Assembly (NCBI RefSeq): GCF_003752415.1
Contig: NZ_RKHG01000001.1
Location: 2,666,001 to 2,730,000 of the forward strand
DNA: 64,000 nt
Source: Luteococcus japonicus
GTDB taxonomy: Bacteria; Actinomycetota; Actinomycetes; Propionibacteriales; Propionibacteriaceae
Reading direction: 5' to 3'
Shown: positions 1-8,812 of the stretch, piece by piece
Position numbering within the stretch: the stretch's first letter is position 1
How the letters are laid out: each line of letters starts with the position of its first letter
Notes under the pieces: generated by a model
Database searches by the model: none
What the model was told of the DNA's origin: nothing
What the model saw: the letters and a program-made list of their open reading frames with translations, nothing else
Made by a program: the position numbers and the translations under genes

Positions 1-1
1 C

Positions 2-103
2 CGGCCATGGGTCGCGGCCAGCCTCGGGGCGCTGGCGATGGCCGTCCTCGGGCTCGTCGGATCACTGGTGTGGCGGCGCTTCGGCGGGGGTGCTTCCCGA
101 TGA
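2..103 (+). CDS. C-terminal end of a membrane protein (partial)
   Basis: Only the last 33 codons are present; the gene starts left of the window. The visible tail is one hydrophobic stretch rich in Ala, Leu, Gly and Val, followed by a basic Trp-Arg-Arg end, which reads as a final transmembrane helix with a cytoplasmic tail. Its TGA overlaps the ATG of the next gene as ATGA, so the two are probably co-transcribed and translationally coupled. The family cannot be named from this fragment. Confidence 0.5.
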   Translation, partial: RPWVAASLGALAMAVLGLVGSLVWRRFGGGASR

Positions 104-804
104 GCCTTCGCCGCCCTTCGCGCAGGGCACTCGCCCTGTCTGGCGCCGTGCTGGCGATGGTGCTCGCGCTGGTGGTCGCCGACTGGGTGGTGCGGCGCAC
201 CGTGGAGCAGCGGGTGGCCGCCGCGGCGGAATCCGTCGTGGGCACCCGCCCGAGCGTCGAGATCGGTGGCTGGTCTGCGCTGGTCGGCCTGGCCACGGAC
301 CGCTGGTCCAGCGTGCGGCTCACCGCGGAGCAGGCGAGTTCGACCATCGAGGGGCAGGACGTGCGGCTGGCGATGGACCTGGAGGGCCAGGGGGTGGAGG
401 GTCTTGCCCGGGGCGAGACGATCACCACCCGGCGCGCCGTGGGCCATGCGACGCTCGGATGGCAGGACCTGGGCAGGCTGGCCCACATCAGGCTGGCCCC
501 CGCGGGCGACGGTGGCGTCGTGGCCACCACCGATGTCACGGTGATGGGGGAGAGGGTCCCGATGCGGGTCGTCTCGCGCCCCACCATCGCCGTCGACGCG
601 CAGCAGCTGCACCTGATGGAGGCCTCGGCCACTCTCGACGGGGTGGACGTGCCACCCGACGTCGTCAAGGGAATGCTGCCCCGGGTGCAGTCCAGGGTCG
701 CTCTTCCGGCGCTGCCGGGGATGCGTTTCGTGACGGTGCAGGCGGAGACCGACGGGGCGCGGCTCGGGGTGGACGGCCGGGACCTGAGCCTTCGTCGGCC
801 CTGA
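100..804 (+). CDS. LmeA-like (DUF2993) envelope protein
   Basis: The 234-residue protein has a basic N-terminus and one hydrophobic segment at about residues 11-30, a signal anchor or signal peptide, followed by a soluble domain. The pattern of a helix ending in EQRVAAAAESVVG and then alternating strands matches the DUF2993/LmeA family of actinobacterial phospholipid-binding envelope proteins. LmeA supports lipomannan elongation in mycobacteria; that role is family knowledge and not shown here. The ATG at 100 is preferred over an upstream in-frame ATG at 7 because it overlaps the preceding stop and puts the hydrophobic segment near the N-terminus. It converges with ktrA, leaving only two bases between the stops. 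Confidence 0.6.
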   Translation: MSLRRPSRRALALSGAVLAMVLALVVADWVVRRTVEQRVAAAAESVVGTRPSVEIGGWSALVGLATDRWSSVRLTAEQASSTIEGQDVRLAMDLEGQGVEGLARGETITTRRAVGHATLGWQDLGRLAHIRLAPAGDGGVVATTDVTVMGERVPMRVVSRPTIAVDAQQLHLMEASATLDGVDVPPDVVKGMLPRVQSRVALPALPGMRFVTVQAETDGARLGVDGRDLSLRRP

Positions 805-806
805 CC

Positions 807-1478
807 TCAGCCCTGCGAGGCGAAGCGGTCCAGGTCTGGTTTGGTGCCCGAGATGATCAGGTGGTCTCCCTCGCGGATCACCGTGTCCGGTTCGGCATAG
901 TGGAAGGGTTCGCCCTCCCTCTTCACCCCGACGACGGTGACCCGGTACTCGGTCCGCACGCCCGATTCGGCGAGGGACCGCTCCCAGGTGCTGGGCGGTG
1001 CGGTGACCCGGGCGATCGCGAAGCCGTCCTCGAACTCGAAGTAGTCGATCAGGTGGCGCGCCACCGCGTGTGCCACGCGCAGTCCCGCCGCGGCCTCTGG
1101 GTAGATGACGTGGTCGGCGCCCACCCGGTGCAGGATCTCCCCGTGGGTCTGGGAGGAGGCCTTGGCCCACACCTCCTTGATGCCGAATTCCTTGAGCTTG
1201 AGGACCGTGACCACCGAGGCCTCCACGTGGGCCATGCCCACCACAGCCACCGTCACGTGGCCCAGGCCCACCTGGTCGAGCGCCTCCGCGTCGGTCGCAT
1301 CGAGCACCAGGACGTTGTCGAGCTCGAGGGCCAGCCGCGAGACCAGGGCGGGGTCCCGGTCGATGCCGAGCACCTCGACCCCCAGTTCGTTGAGTCGTCG
1401 GGCGGCGGCCCGGCCGAAGCGGCCGAGGCCCACCACCAGTGCCGTGTCGGGCGAACCGATCTGTTGCTTGCTGAACAT
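807..1478 (-). CDS. ktrA: Potassium uptake regulatory subunit, KtrA/TrkA type
   Basis: This 223-residue cytoplasmic protein gates a K+ channel subunit. The N-terminal RCK domain (about residues 12-140) has the Rossmann nucleotide motif VVGLGRFGRA and the acidic end of the second strand (GIDRD), as expected for ATP/ADP or NAD binding. The C-terminal half (about 145-223) is a TrkA_C domain ending ...GDHLIISGTKPDL. It lies 7 bp downstream of the KtrB/TrkH-type membrane gene, so the two form a ktrB-ktrA operon, the usual arrangement. Confidence 0.9.
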   Translation of the reverse strand: MFSKQQIGSPDTALVVGLGRFGRAAARRLNELGVEVLGIDRDPALVSRLALELDNVLVLDATDAEALDQVGLGHVTVAVVGMAHVEASVVTVLKLKEFGIKEVWAKASSQTHGEILHRVGADHVIYPEAAAGLRVAHAVARHLIDYFEFEDGFAIARVTAPPSTWERSLAESGVRTEYRVTVVGVKREGEPFHYAEPDTVIREGDHLIISGTKPDLDRFASQG

Positions 1479-1485
1479 GGCTGTC

Positions 1486-2823
1486 CTATCCGACCAGGGG
1501 GTCTTCTTGGGGAACTTCGTAGCGGCGTGGGCGGCTGTGCAAGGCCAGGGCGGTGGCCACCGTGACGGGGCCGACGCGGCCCAGGAACATCAGCACCATC
1601 AGCACGGCCCATGATCCCGGGCGGAGCAGGGGTGTCAGGTTCATCGACAGTCCCACGGTGCCGAAGGCGCTGATCACCTCGAAGGTCAGGGCATGCAGCG
1701 GCTGATTCTCCAGGCTTGCCAGCACCAGGATCGCGGTGAAGACGACGGCGGTGGCCAAGGTGGTCACCGCCAGGGCCTGACGGGTCAGGGCCGAGCTGAT
1801 CTTTCGCCCACCGAAGACGGTCTTGGCCTCGCCGGCGATCTCGGTGGAGACGGCGAGCAGGAGCACCGCGACGGTTGTCACCTTGATGCCGCCGGCTGTG
1901 CCCGCCGAACCACCACCGATCAGCATCAACCCGAAGTTGATGGCCAGCGTCGGTTGGCTGGCCTGGGCGTAGTCGATGGAGTTGAAGCCGGCAGTGCGTG
2001 GGAAGACGCTCCCACCGAGCGCGCCGAGGGCCTTGCCGGACCACGACTGCCCGCCCAGGGTGCCGGGATTGTTCCATTCGAAGACGACGAAGGTGAGGTA
2101 ACCCGCCACCAGCAGGGCCAGCGTGCCCAGCACCGTCAGGCGCAGGTGCACGGAGGGGACGCGCCGGCTGGTGTGGCCCCGGTGCCTTTCCAGCAGTTCC
2201 AGGTAGACGGGGAAGCCCAGGCCGCCGGCCACGATGGCCACACAGATCGGCAGTATCACGAAGGGGTCGGCGTTGAAGCTGACGAGATTGTCCGAGTAGA
2301 GCGCGAAGCCGGCATTGTTGAAGGCCGAGACGGCGTGGAAGAAGCCCCGCCACAGGGCGGAGGGCAGCTCGTACCCGAGGCAGAGGAAACGTCCGGTGAG
2401 CAGCACCATGATGGCGCCCTCCGCGGCCATCGTCATGGTCAGGATGCGGCGAGGGATGTTCTCGATCCCGGTGATCGTGGAGCGGGTCTCGGTCTGCGCC
2501 AGGCGGGCCGTGCGATGGTCCACCCGGCGCACCACATGGAAGAGCAGCATGCTGGTCAGGGTCATGATGCCGAAGCCGCCGAGCTGGACCAGTGCCAGGA
2601 TGACCACCTGGCCCAGCGGGCTCCAGTGGGTTGCGGTGTCGACCACGGCCAGGCCCGTGATGCACAGCGCCGACATCGCGGTGAAGGAGGCCTGCCACCA
2701 CCCGGTGTGGTTGCCCGGCGTGGTGGCGGCGGGAAGCAGCAGCAGGGCGGTGCCGGTGAGCCAGCCGACCAGGTAGGCCAGCGGGACCAGCCGTCCGGGG
2801 CGCTGCGAGAAGATTCTACGCAC
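1486..2823 (-). CDS. ktrB: Potassium transporter membrane subunit, KtrB/TrkH family
   Basis: The 445-residue integral membrane protein is the ion-conducting part of a K+ uptake system. It has the repeated helix-pore-helix layout of the TrkH/TrkG/KtrB family, with pore-type loops such as ALCITGLAVVD, HAVSAFNNAGFALY, FPRTAGFNSID and ISAFGTVGLS. The conserved Gly in each filter loop is present. The GTG at 2823 is the first start and no clear Shine-Dalgarno precedes it, so a leaderless or short-leader transcript is possible. A hairpin separates it from the upstream RNase J gene, so it probably has its own promoter. Its partner ktrA follows directly. Confidence 0.88.
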   Translation of the reverse strand: MRRIFSQRPGRLVPLAYLVGWLTGTALLLLPAATTPGNHTGWWQASFTAMSALCITGLAVVDTATHWSPLGQVVILALVQLGGFGIMTLTSMLLFHVVRRVDHRTARLAQTETRSTITGIENIPRRILTMTMAAEGAIMVLLTGRFLCLGYELPSALWRGFFHAVSAFNNAGFALYSDNLVSFNADPFVILPICVAIVAGGLGFPVYLELLERHRGHTSRRVPSVHLRLTVLGTLALLVAGYLTFVVFEWNNPGTLGGQSWSGKALGALGGSVFPRTAGFNSIDYAQASQPTLAINFGLMLIGGGSAGTAGGIKVTTVAVLLLAVSTEIAGEAKTVFGGRKISSALTRQALAVTTLATAVVFTAILVLASLENQPLHALTFEVISAFGTVGLSMNLTPLLRPGSWAVLMVLMFLGRVGPVTVATALALHSRPRRYEVPQEDPLVG

Positions 2824-2840
2824 TGCAGCAGCGTAATGCA

Positions 2841-2877
2841 GCCGTGGCGCTCACCCTGTTCGGCGAAGCGCCACGGC
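2841..2877 (-). terminator. Hairpin between RNase J and ktrB genes
   Basis: Perfect 10-bp inverted arms (2841-2850 and 2868-2877, GCCGTGGCGC type) flank a 17-nt loop. It sits 33 bp past the stop of the leftward RNase J gene and just ahead of ktrB. It most likely ends the RNase J transcript. Confidence 0.6.
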
Positions 2878-2909
2878 TTTCGGGCGGGGTGTGGATCAAC
2901 CGGTGCCGA

Positions 2910-4619
2910 TCAGGCGTCGACGACCACCGGGATCACCACGGGGCTGCTGCGGCGGCCGCGCTGGAACCAGTTGGTGACGGTGCGGCGCACCTCGTGCTCC
3001 AGCTGCTCCTGCTCCGTGCGGCCTGCGGCCACGGCACTGTGCAGTGCCTTCTGGATCTTTGGCGTGAGCTCCTGGAACTCCTCGTCGCTGGGCAGGGTGC
3101 CCTTGCTGATGTACTCGGGGTCCTCGACGATGTTGCCGGTCTTCGGATCGATGAAGAGCAGCACGGTGACCATGCCGTCCTCGGCCAGGGCGCGACGCTC
3201 GGCGAGGGTGTCGTCATTGACGACGTCCACCTGGCCGCCCTCGACGAAGACCTGGCGGGCGGGAACCTGCCCGACCACCTGGATCCGGCCCTTGACCAGG
3301 TCGATCACCGCACCGTCGCGCACGACGACGACGTGGTCCTCCGGGACGCCGGTGCGCTTGGCGATGCTGGCCTGGGCGTCCAGGTGGCGCCACTCGCCGT
3401 GGATCGGCAGCACATTGCGGGGCTTGATGATGTTGTGGCAGTAGGCCAGCTCGCCCGCCGAGGCGTGGCCGGAGGTGTGCACCTTGGCATTGCCCTTGTG
3501 CACCACATTGGCGCCCAGTTCGGAGAGCTGATTGATGATGTTGTAGATGGAGCTCTCGTTGCCGGGGATCAGCGAGCTGGCCAGAAGCACGGTGTCACCG
3601 GGGCCCACCTTGATCTGGTGGTCGTTCTTGGCGATCCGGGCCAGGGCCGCCATCGGCTCGCCCTGCGAACCGGTGCAGATCAGCACGGTCTTGTTGTCGG
3701 GCATCCGGGTGAGGTCGCGGTGGTCCACCAGCACGCCCTCGGGGATCTTGAGGTAGCCGAGGTCGCGTGCGATGCCCATGTTGCGCACCATGGAGCGGCC
3801 GACGAAGGCCACCTTGCGGCCATGCTCCTGGGCGGCGTCGATCACCTGCTGGATGCGGTGCACGTGGCTGGCGAAGCTGGAGACGATGATCCGCTTCGGG
3901 GAGGTGCGGAAGACCTCGGCGATGGCGGGGGCCAGGTCACGCTCGCCGGTGGTGAAGCCGGGCACCTCGGCATTGGTGGAGTCGGGCATGAAGACGTCGA
4001 CGCCCTCCTCCCCGAAGCGGGCGAAGGCGCGCAGGTCCGTGATGCGCTCGTCCAGCGGGAACTGGTCCATCTTGAAGTCGCCGGTGTTCAGCACCGTGCC
4101 GCCCGCGGTGCGGACGAAGACGGCCAGACCATCAGGGATGGAGTGGTTCACCGCGGCGAACTCGCAGTCGAAGGTGCCGATGTGGACGCGGTCGCCCTCG
4201 CGGACGGTGCGGAGCACGGGCTTGATCCGGTACTCCTGCAGCTTGGCGCTGATCAGGGCCAGCGTCAGCCCGGAGCCGATCAGCGGGATGTCGGGGCGCA
4301 GCTGCAGCAGGTAGGGCACGCCGCCGATGTGGTCCTCGTGGCCGTGGGTGAGCACGATGCCCTCGACGTCGTCGAGGCGGTCTGCGATCCAGGCGAAGTC
4401 CGGCAGGATCACGTCGATGCCGGGCTGGTCGGGGTCCGGGAAGAGGACTCCGCAGTCGATGATGAGCATGCGTCCGTCGAATTCGAGGACGTGCATGTTG
4501 CGGCCCACCTCACCCAGGCCACCGAGTGGGATGAGGCGCAGCACGCCCTTCTCTGCGGGGGCGGGTTCGCCGGTGCGTGGGCGGGGCTTGCGGGTCTGGT
4601 TGGAACGATTTCGAGCCAT
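2910..4619 (-). CDS. rnj: Ribonuclease J
   Basis: This 569-residue metallo-beta-lactamase/beta-CASP nuclease acts in rRNA maturation and mRNA decay. The zinc-binding motif THGHEDH lies at about residues 91-97. The beta-CASP part follows, with TGSQGEP and later GHAS and PIHGEWRH signatures, and a C-terminal domain closes the protein. The start at 4619 is chosen because AAGGAG stands seven bases ahead of it; the reading frame stays open further upstream, but that would run back to the end of prfC. A basic N-terminal extension of about 25 residues, typical of actinobacterial RNase J, precedes the catalytic domain. It follows prfC on the same strand with 20 bp between. Confidence 0.93.
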   Translation of the reverse strand: MARNRSNQTRKPRPRTGEPAPAEKGVLRLIPLGGLGEVGRNMHVLEFDGRMLIIDCGVLFPDPDQPGIDVILPDFAWIADRLDDVEGIVLTHGHEDHIGGVPYLLQLRPDIPLIGSGLTLALISAKLQEYRIKPVLRTVREGDRVHIGTFDCEFAAVNHSIPDGLAVFVRTAGGTVLNTGDFKMDQFPLDERITDLRAFARFGEEGVDVFMPDSTNAEVPGFTTGERDLAPAIAEVFRTSPKRIIVSSFASHVHRIQQVIDAAQEHGRKVAFVGRSMVRNMGIARDLGYLKIPEGVLVDHRDLTRMPDNKTVLICTGSQGEPMAALARIAKNDHQIKVGPGDTVLLASSLIPGNESSIYNIINQLSELGANVVHKGNAKVHTSGHASAGELAYCHNIIKPRNVLPIHGEWRHLDAQASIAKRTGVPEDHVVVVRDGAVIDLVKGRIQVVGQVPARQVFVEGGQVDVVNDDTLAERRALAEDGMVTVLLFIDPKTGNIVEDPEYISKGTLPSDEEFQELTPKIQKALHSAVAAGRTEQEQLEHEVRRTVTNWFQRGRRSSPVVIPVVVDA

Positions 4620-4639
4620 GGGTGCTCCTTCGTGAGCGT

Positions 4640-6244
4640 TCAGGTGCCGGCCGGGCCAGCGTGGTCGTGGGTCAGGGATTCGAGCGTGACGTCGGGGTTG
4701 CGCTGGCCGAACCAGCGGGCCTGCCAACTGTCAGCGAACAGCGCCAACCAGGTGCCGTCGCTGCGCTCGGCTGCCTCGGCGCCCGGATAGGCGTCGACGG
4801 CGGGGGCATCCTGCTTCTGGATGCCCATGGCCAGCCCGAGAGGGAGCTGGTCCAATCGGATCGGAGCATGGAATTCGTGCTCCATGCGGTGCGAGACGAC
4901 CTCGAACTGCATGGGGCCGACGGCGGCGAGGATCGGCATCTGGCTGGGGCGACGCTCGGAGCGCAGCACCTGGATGACGCCCTCCTGGTCCAGCTGTTCG
5001 ATGCCGCGCTGGAACTGCTTGTGCTTCGACGGGTCCATCGCGCTGGCCTGCCGGAAGTGCTCCGGCGGGAAGGTGGGGATCTCCGGGAAGGTGACGGGTT
5101 CCTCGAGGTAGAGGCTGTCCCCGGCGCGCACGTCGCCGGCATTGACCAAGCCGATCACGTCGCCGGGCCACGCCTCCTCGATGGTCTCACGTTCCCGTCC
5201 GAAGACACCCGACGCGTACTTGGTGGCCAACTGACGGCCGGTGGCGGCGCGGGTCACCACGTCACCGCGGTGGAAGATGCCGGAGCAGATCCGGGCGAAT
5301 GCCAGCCGGTCGCGGTGGTTGCGGTCCATGCCGGCCTGCACCTTGAAGACCTGGGCGCTGAAGGGTGCCTCCAGCGGTCGCGGGGCGCCGTCGGCGTCGG
5401 GGCGGGCGTGCGGCGGCGGAGCGAGCTCGCTGAGCACGTCGAGCAGCTGTCCGATGCCGAAGTTCAGTACCGCGGCGGCGAAGAGCACGACGGTGGAGCG
5501 CTGCGCCAGGTAGTCCTCGAGGTCGTGTTCGTAACCGTCCAGGGTCAGCAGTTCGGCCTCCTCGACGGCGGTGGTCCAGGTCTCGCCCATGGCAGCCTCG
5601 GCCTGCTGCGGCGTCATCCTCTTCTCGATGGCCAGCGTGCTGCCGCCCGGGGTGCGGGTGTACTGGACGTACTCGCCGCTGCGGATGTCCAGCACACCGT
5701 GGAAGTCGCCGGAGATGCCGACGGGCCAGGTCAGCGGGGTGGGGCGCATGCCCGTGCGCTCCTGCACCTCGTCGAGCAGTGCCAGTGCGTCGTGGCCCGG
5801 CCGGTCCCACTTGTTGATCACGGTGATGATCGGGATGCCGCGTTGCTTGCAGACGCCGAAGAGCTTCATGGTCTGCGGCTCCATGCCCTTGGCGGCGTCC
5901 AGCAGCATGATGACGCTGTCGACGGCGGTCAGCACCCGGTAGGTGTCCTCGGAGAAGTCGGCGTGGCCGGGGGTGTCGACCACATTGAAGACCAGCCCGT
6001 CATGGGTGAACTGGATGGCTGAAGAACTGATGGAGATGCCACGGTCCTTCTCCATCTCCATCCAGTCGCTGACCGTGGCCTTGCGGCCGGCCTTGCCATG
6101 CGTGGCGCCGGCCTCGTTGAGCACGTGCGCGTGGAGGAGGAGTGCCTCGGTGAGGGTCGACTTGCCGGCGTCGGGGTGGCTGATCACCGCGAAGGTGCGG
6201 CGACGCGCCGCCTGGTTGAGCAGTTCTGTGGTGTCCGCGGACAA
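4640..6244 (-). CDS. prfC: Peptide chain release factor 3
   Basis: This translational GTPase of 534 residues recycles class I release factors after termination. The G domain shows SHPDAGKST (about 22-30), DTPGHADFSEDTYR and NKWDRPG. Translation-factor domain II and an RF3-type C-terminal domain follow. The frame stays open far upstream, but the family start corresponds to a TTG at 6244 with GGGAG ahead of it, giving a length close to the 529 residues of E. coli RF3. The codon after NK in the G4 box is Trp, where Leu or Met is more usual. The gene is divergent from the histidine kinase gene at 6361. Confidence 0.9.
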   Translation of the reverse strand: MSADTTELLNQAARRRTFAVISHPDAGKSTLTEALLLHAHVLNEAGATHGKAGRKATVSDWMEMEKDRGISISSSAIQFTHDGLVFNVVDTPGHADFSEDTYRVLTAVDSVIMLLDAAKGMEPQTMKLFGVCKQRGIPIITVINKWDRPGHDALALLDEVQERTGMRPTPLTWPVGISGDFHGVLDIRSGEYVQYTRTPGGSTLAIEKRMTPQQAEAAMGETWTTAVEEAELLTLDGYEHDLEDYLAQRSTVVLFAAAVLNFGIGQLLDVLSELAPPPHARPDADGAPRPLEAPFSAQVFKVQAGMDRNHRDRLAFARICSGIFHRGDVVTRAATGRQLATKYASGVFGRERETIEEAWPGDVIGLVNAGDVRAGDSLYLEEPVTFPEIPTFPPEHFRQASAMDPSKHKQFQRGIEQLDQEGVIQVLRSERRPSQMPILAAVGPMQFEVVSHRMEHEFHAPIRLDQLPLGLAMGIQKQDAPAVDAYPGAEAAERSDGTWLALFADSWQARWFGQRNPDVTLESLTHDHAGPAGT

Positions 6245-6360
6245 GGGTCTCCCAATGATGTTGTCGTAGGCACTGAGCCTATCGTGCCGGGCTGAAGGCT
6301 CGCTGGGCTGGCAGGATGGGGGTGTCGCTCGGGGGCGGCGAACCCAGGAGGAGTCCGTCC

Positions 6361-8613
6361 GTGTTGCCACGCCCCGAAGCGCCGCTGGCAGATCCTGCCA
6401 TGCCCACGGAGGCCGTGCACCGCGGGCTGCGGATGCTGGCGCTGGGCACCTGGCTGGCTGTTCTCCTGGTCGGTGGTTCCCGGCTGGTTGCCTCCTTCGG
6501 CCACGGCCCGTGGTCCGACGCGGGACTGGCCCTGTTTGCAGCCCATCACCTGGTGGTGCTGGCGGGGCTGCTGTGGTGGTCGCGGTCCCGGACCGTGATG
6601 ACGGTGGCCGGGGTGCTGCTGGTCCTGGGCTGGCTGGCCCTGCTGCCGCAGTGGCGCCAGCTGCCCATGGGGACGATGTGGGCGCCGGGTTACCTCGGCT
6701 TCTCGTGGGCCATCTGGACCACCATGACGGGTCCGCGCCGCCGCCAGGAGCTGTTGGTGTGGCTGGTCTTCGTGGTGCTGGGCCTGATGGACCTCGCGCT
6801 CCTGATGTGGCGTGACTGGCCGGTGCCGGGCACGGTGGTCCTGACCGGTCTGTGGTTCCTGGTCCCCACGGCACCGCTGTTGCTCTTCGGTCTCGCCCTG
6901 CGCCGGGTGGCCCGCCACCTGGAGTGGCAGATCGTGCAGAGTGAGGCCTCCGCCCGGGAGGGGGAGGAGCGACGCGCACAGGCCGCGGACCGGGCCGAGG
7001 CCGCCCGGCTGCTGCACGACCACGTCCTGCACGCCCTGCATGCCGTGGCCCATGTGGGCGACGGGGGAGTCACGCCGCGGATGGCCAGCCGGGAGTGCCG
7101 CGCCGCCCTGGGGGAGCTCGCGCGTCCCCGCAACGCCGAGCCCGTGTCGTCCGTACGAGAGCTGCTGGTCAACGACTCCCTGGTCCGCGGGATGTGCCTG
7201 GTGCCGGAAGGGGAGACCGGTCTGCTGCCCACAGACGTCGCCGAGGCGATGGCCGCGGCGACACACGCCGCGCTGGTCAATGTCCGTGACCATGCCCGCA
7301 CCAGTGCCGTCCAGCTGGCGCTGCGGCGGGGTGGGTCCGCCGCCCGCGTCGTGGTGCGCGACGAAGGCGTCGGCTTCCATCCGGGCAAGGTCCCTCACAC
7401 CCGGCTGGGGGTGCGCCGCTCGATCCGTGAGCGGATGGAGGACATCGGTGGCGAGGCGAGTGTGGTGAGTGCGCCGGGGCAGGGCACGGAGGTGACTCTC
7501 AGCTGGCCCAGGGTCCGGGAGGACGGGCCGGATCCGGCCTGGTCCGCCGGGGCGCGCCGGGAGCTGGCCCGGCTGCTGGGGCGGACCGCCTGGCCGGGGA
7601 TGCTGGCGACCCTGGTGGCCATGCCCATTCTTGGGCCCTCTACGGGTGGCTGGCCCGTCGTCCTGGTTGCCCTGGCGGCACTGCTGGTCGGGTGGTGGGG
7701 CACCCACTCTTTCGCGGACGAACCCGCCCTGCCCGGCCGGGCCGTGGTCTTCCTGGTCGTGAGCGTGGCCTGCTGGTGCCTGACCCTGTGGCTGGGGCCC
7801 GAGAGCCTAGGGATGGTCAGCCAGCACCAGTTGTGGCCCTTGTGGGCGTGCGTCTCCCTGCTGCACCTCGCCGTGCTGTGCCTGTCACCGGTCGGGGGTC
7901 TGGCGGCCGTCGCTGGCTGGCTGGTGTTGGTGATGGCCGGGCTCGAGGTGCTCCATCCCGCGCTGGAGTGGCGCCGCTTCACCTCCATGTGGATGATCCC
8001 GGTGGGTGATGGTCTGATGACCATCGCCGTACTTGTGGCCTTCCAGCACCTGGTCTCGCGCCAGTTCTCCGAGCGGGAGCTCACCGAACTCAGCCGACGC
8101 TCCGCCGCCCGGGTGCGGAAGGCGTCCAGCCTGCAGGAGTTCTGGTCCGCGCAGGTGACGGCGGAGGCCATGCCGCTGATGAAGGCCGTCGCGGAGGGCG
8201 ACGGGCGGGTCAGCCGGGAGCAGATCGACCAGGCCCTGCTGCTGGAGGCAACCCTGCGCGACGAGCTGCTCCTGGGGCCCGACCAGCCGAGGATCCTGAC
8301 CGTCCTCAACGACCTGCGACGCCGCGGCTGGCACATCAACACTCCCTCGGTGACACCCGCGGAGCGAAAATTCCTGGACGGGATGGCGTACTGGACGTCG
8401 AAGATCGGTGATCCCGTGTGTTTCAAGCAGGAGCTGAAGGTCACGATGTCCGGCGCTCAGGCGGTGCTGGTGGTGCTGGAGCCCAGCGAGGAGCAGGTGG
8501 CCCTGTGGCGGCGCACCGCCCAGGAGATGGGTGCCGAGCTGGACCACGACGAGCACTTCGCCCGCCTGCGTGCCAGCCTGCCCGGGGAAGCCAGCAGCTC
8601 CTTCCCCCTGTGA
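6361..8613 (+). CDS. Membrane histidine kinase with a second degenerate kinase-like half
   Basis: The 750-residue protein has an N-terminal membrane domain of about six helices (residues 20-200), then a HisKA_3-type helix LLHDHVLHALHAVA with the likely phospho-acceptor His at 219. A HATPase domain follows with an N-box near 307 and DEGVGF near 334. A second group of about five helices (roughly 400-560) follows, then a cytoplasmic helical region resembling the tail of NarL-type kinases (EAMPLMKAVAEG..., LEATLRDELL) but with no phospho-acceptor His or ATP-binding boxes. The GTG at 6361 is chosen because AGGAGGAG lies seven bases upstream; an ATG at 6316 is the alternative. No response regulator gene is adjacent, so this is an orphan sensor. 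Confidence 0.7.
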   Translation: MLPRPEAPLADPAMPTEAVHRGLRMLALGTWLAVLLVGGSRLVASFGHGPWSDAGLALFAAHHLVVLAGLLWWSRSRTVMTVAGVLLVLGWLALLPQWRQLPMGTMWAPGYLGFSWAIWTTMTGPRRRQELLVWLVFVVLGLMDLALLMWRDWPVPGTVVLTGLWFLVPTAPLLLFGLALRRVARHLEWQIVQSEASAREGEERRAQAADRAEAARLLHDHVLHALHAVAHVGDGGVTPRMASRECRAALGELARPRNAEPVSSVRELLVNDSLVRGMCLVPEGETGLLPTDVAEAMAAATHAALVNVRDHARTSAVQLALRRGGSAARVVVRDEGVGFHPGKVPHTRLGVRRSIRERMEDIGGEASVVSAPGQGTEVTLSWPRVREDGPDPAWSAGARRELARLLGRTAWPGMLATLVAMPILGPSTGGWPVVLVALAALLVGWWGTHSFADEPALPGRAVVFLVVSVACWCLTLWLGPESLGMVSQHQLWPLWACVSLLHLAVLCLSPVGGLAAVAGWLVLVMAGLEVLHPALEWRRFTSMWMIPVGDGLMTIAVLVAFQHLVSRQFSERELTELSRRSAARVRKASSLQEFWSAQVTAEAMPLMKAVAEGDGRVSREQIDQALLLEATLRDELLLGPDQPRILTVLNDLRRRGWHINTPSVTPAERKFLDGMAYWTSKIGDPVCFKQELKVTMSGAQAVLVVLEPSEEQVALWRRTAQEMGAELDHDEHFARLRASLPGEASSSFPL

Positions 8614-8621
8614 GCCTTCAC

Positions 8622-8692
8622 GCTCAGGCGAGTGGGTTCGCTCAGGCGAGTGGGTTCCCGGCAGCCGCTCGGGTTTCCGGCAGCCGCTCGGG
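8622..8692. repeat. Two pairs of short direct repeats
   Basis: Just after the kinase gene, the 18-base unit GCTCAGGCGAGTGGGTTC occurs twice in tandem (8622-8639, 8640-8657). The 16-base unit CCGGCAGCCGCTCGGG then occurs twice (8658-8673, 8677-8692). No gene lies here. The block leads into a palindrome at 8703 and belongs to a repeat family also seen near 26710 and 51652. Confidence 0.75.
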
Positions 8693-8702
8693 ATCGTGCG
8701 AT

Positions 8703-8726
8703 CCGAGTGTGTTGCAACACACTCGG
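8703..8726. repeat. 24-bp perfect palindrome
   Basis: The arms CCGAGTGTGTTG and CAACACACTCGG are exact complements with no loop. It is preceded by GTGCGAT, as in the related element at 51652. It may act as a terminator for the kinase gene or be a REP-like element. Confidence 0.65.
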
Positions 8727-8812
8727 GTGTCCAGAACCCACGCGTCACGCCGGATCCTGCTCGTCTGGCGCCGGGCTCGTCCTGGGCGGGCCGGCGAGGC
8801 CACAATGACTCC

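Noticed and set aside
4620-4727. N-terminal extension of RNase J to 4727
   Set aside because: It would overlap the end of prfC and bypass the strong AAGGAG-ATG at 4619. The extra residues are Pro/Arg rich.
6316-6360. ATG 6316 as the histidine kinase start
   Set aside because: It lacks a ribosome site, whereas GTG 6361 has AGGAGGAG at the right distance.
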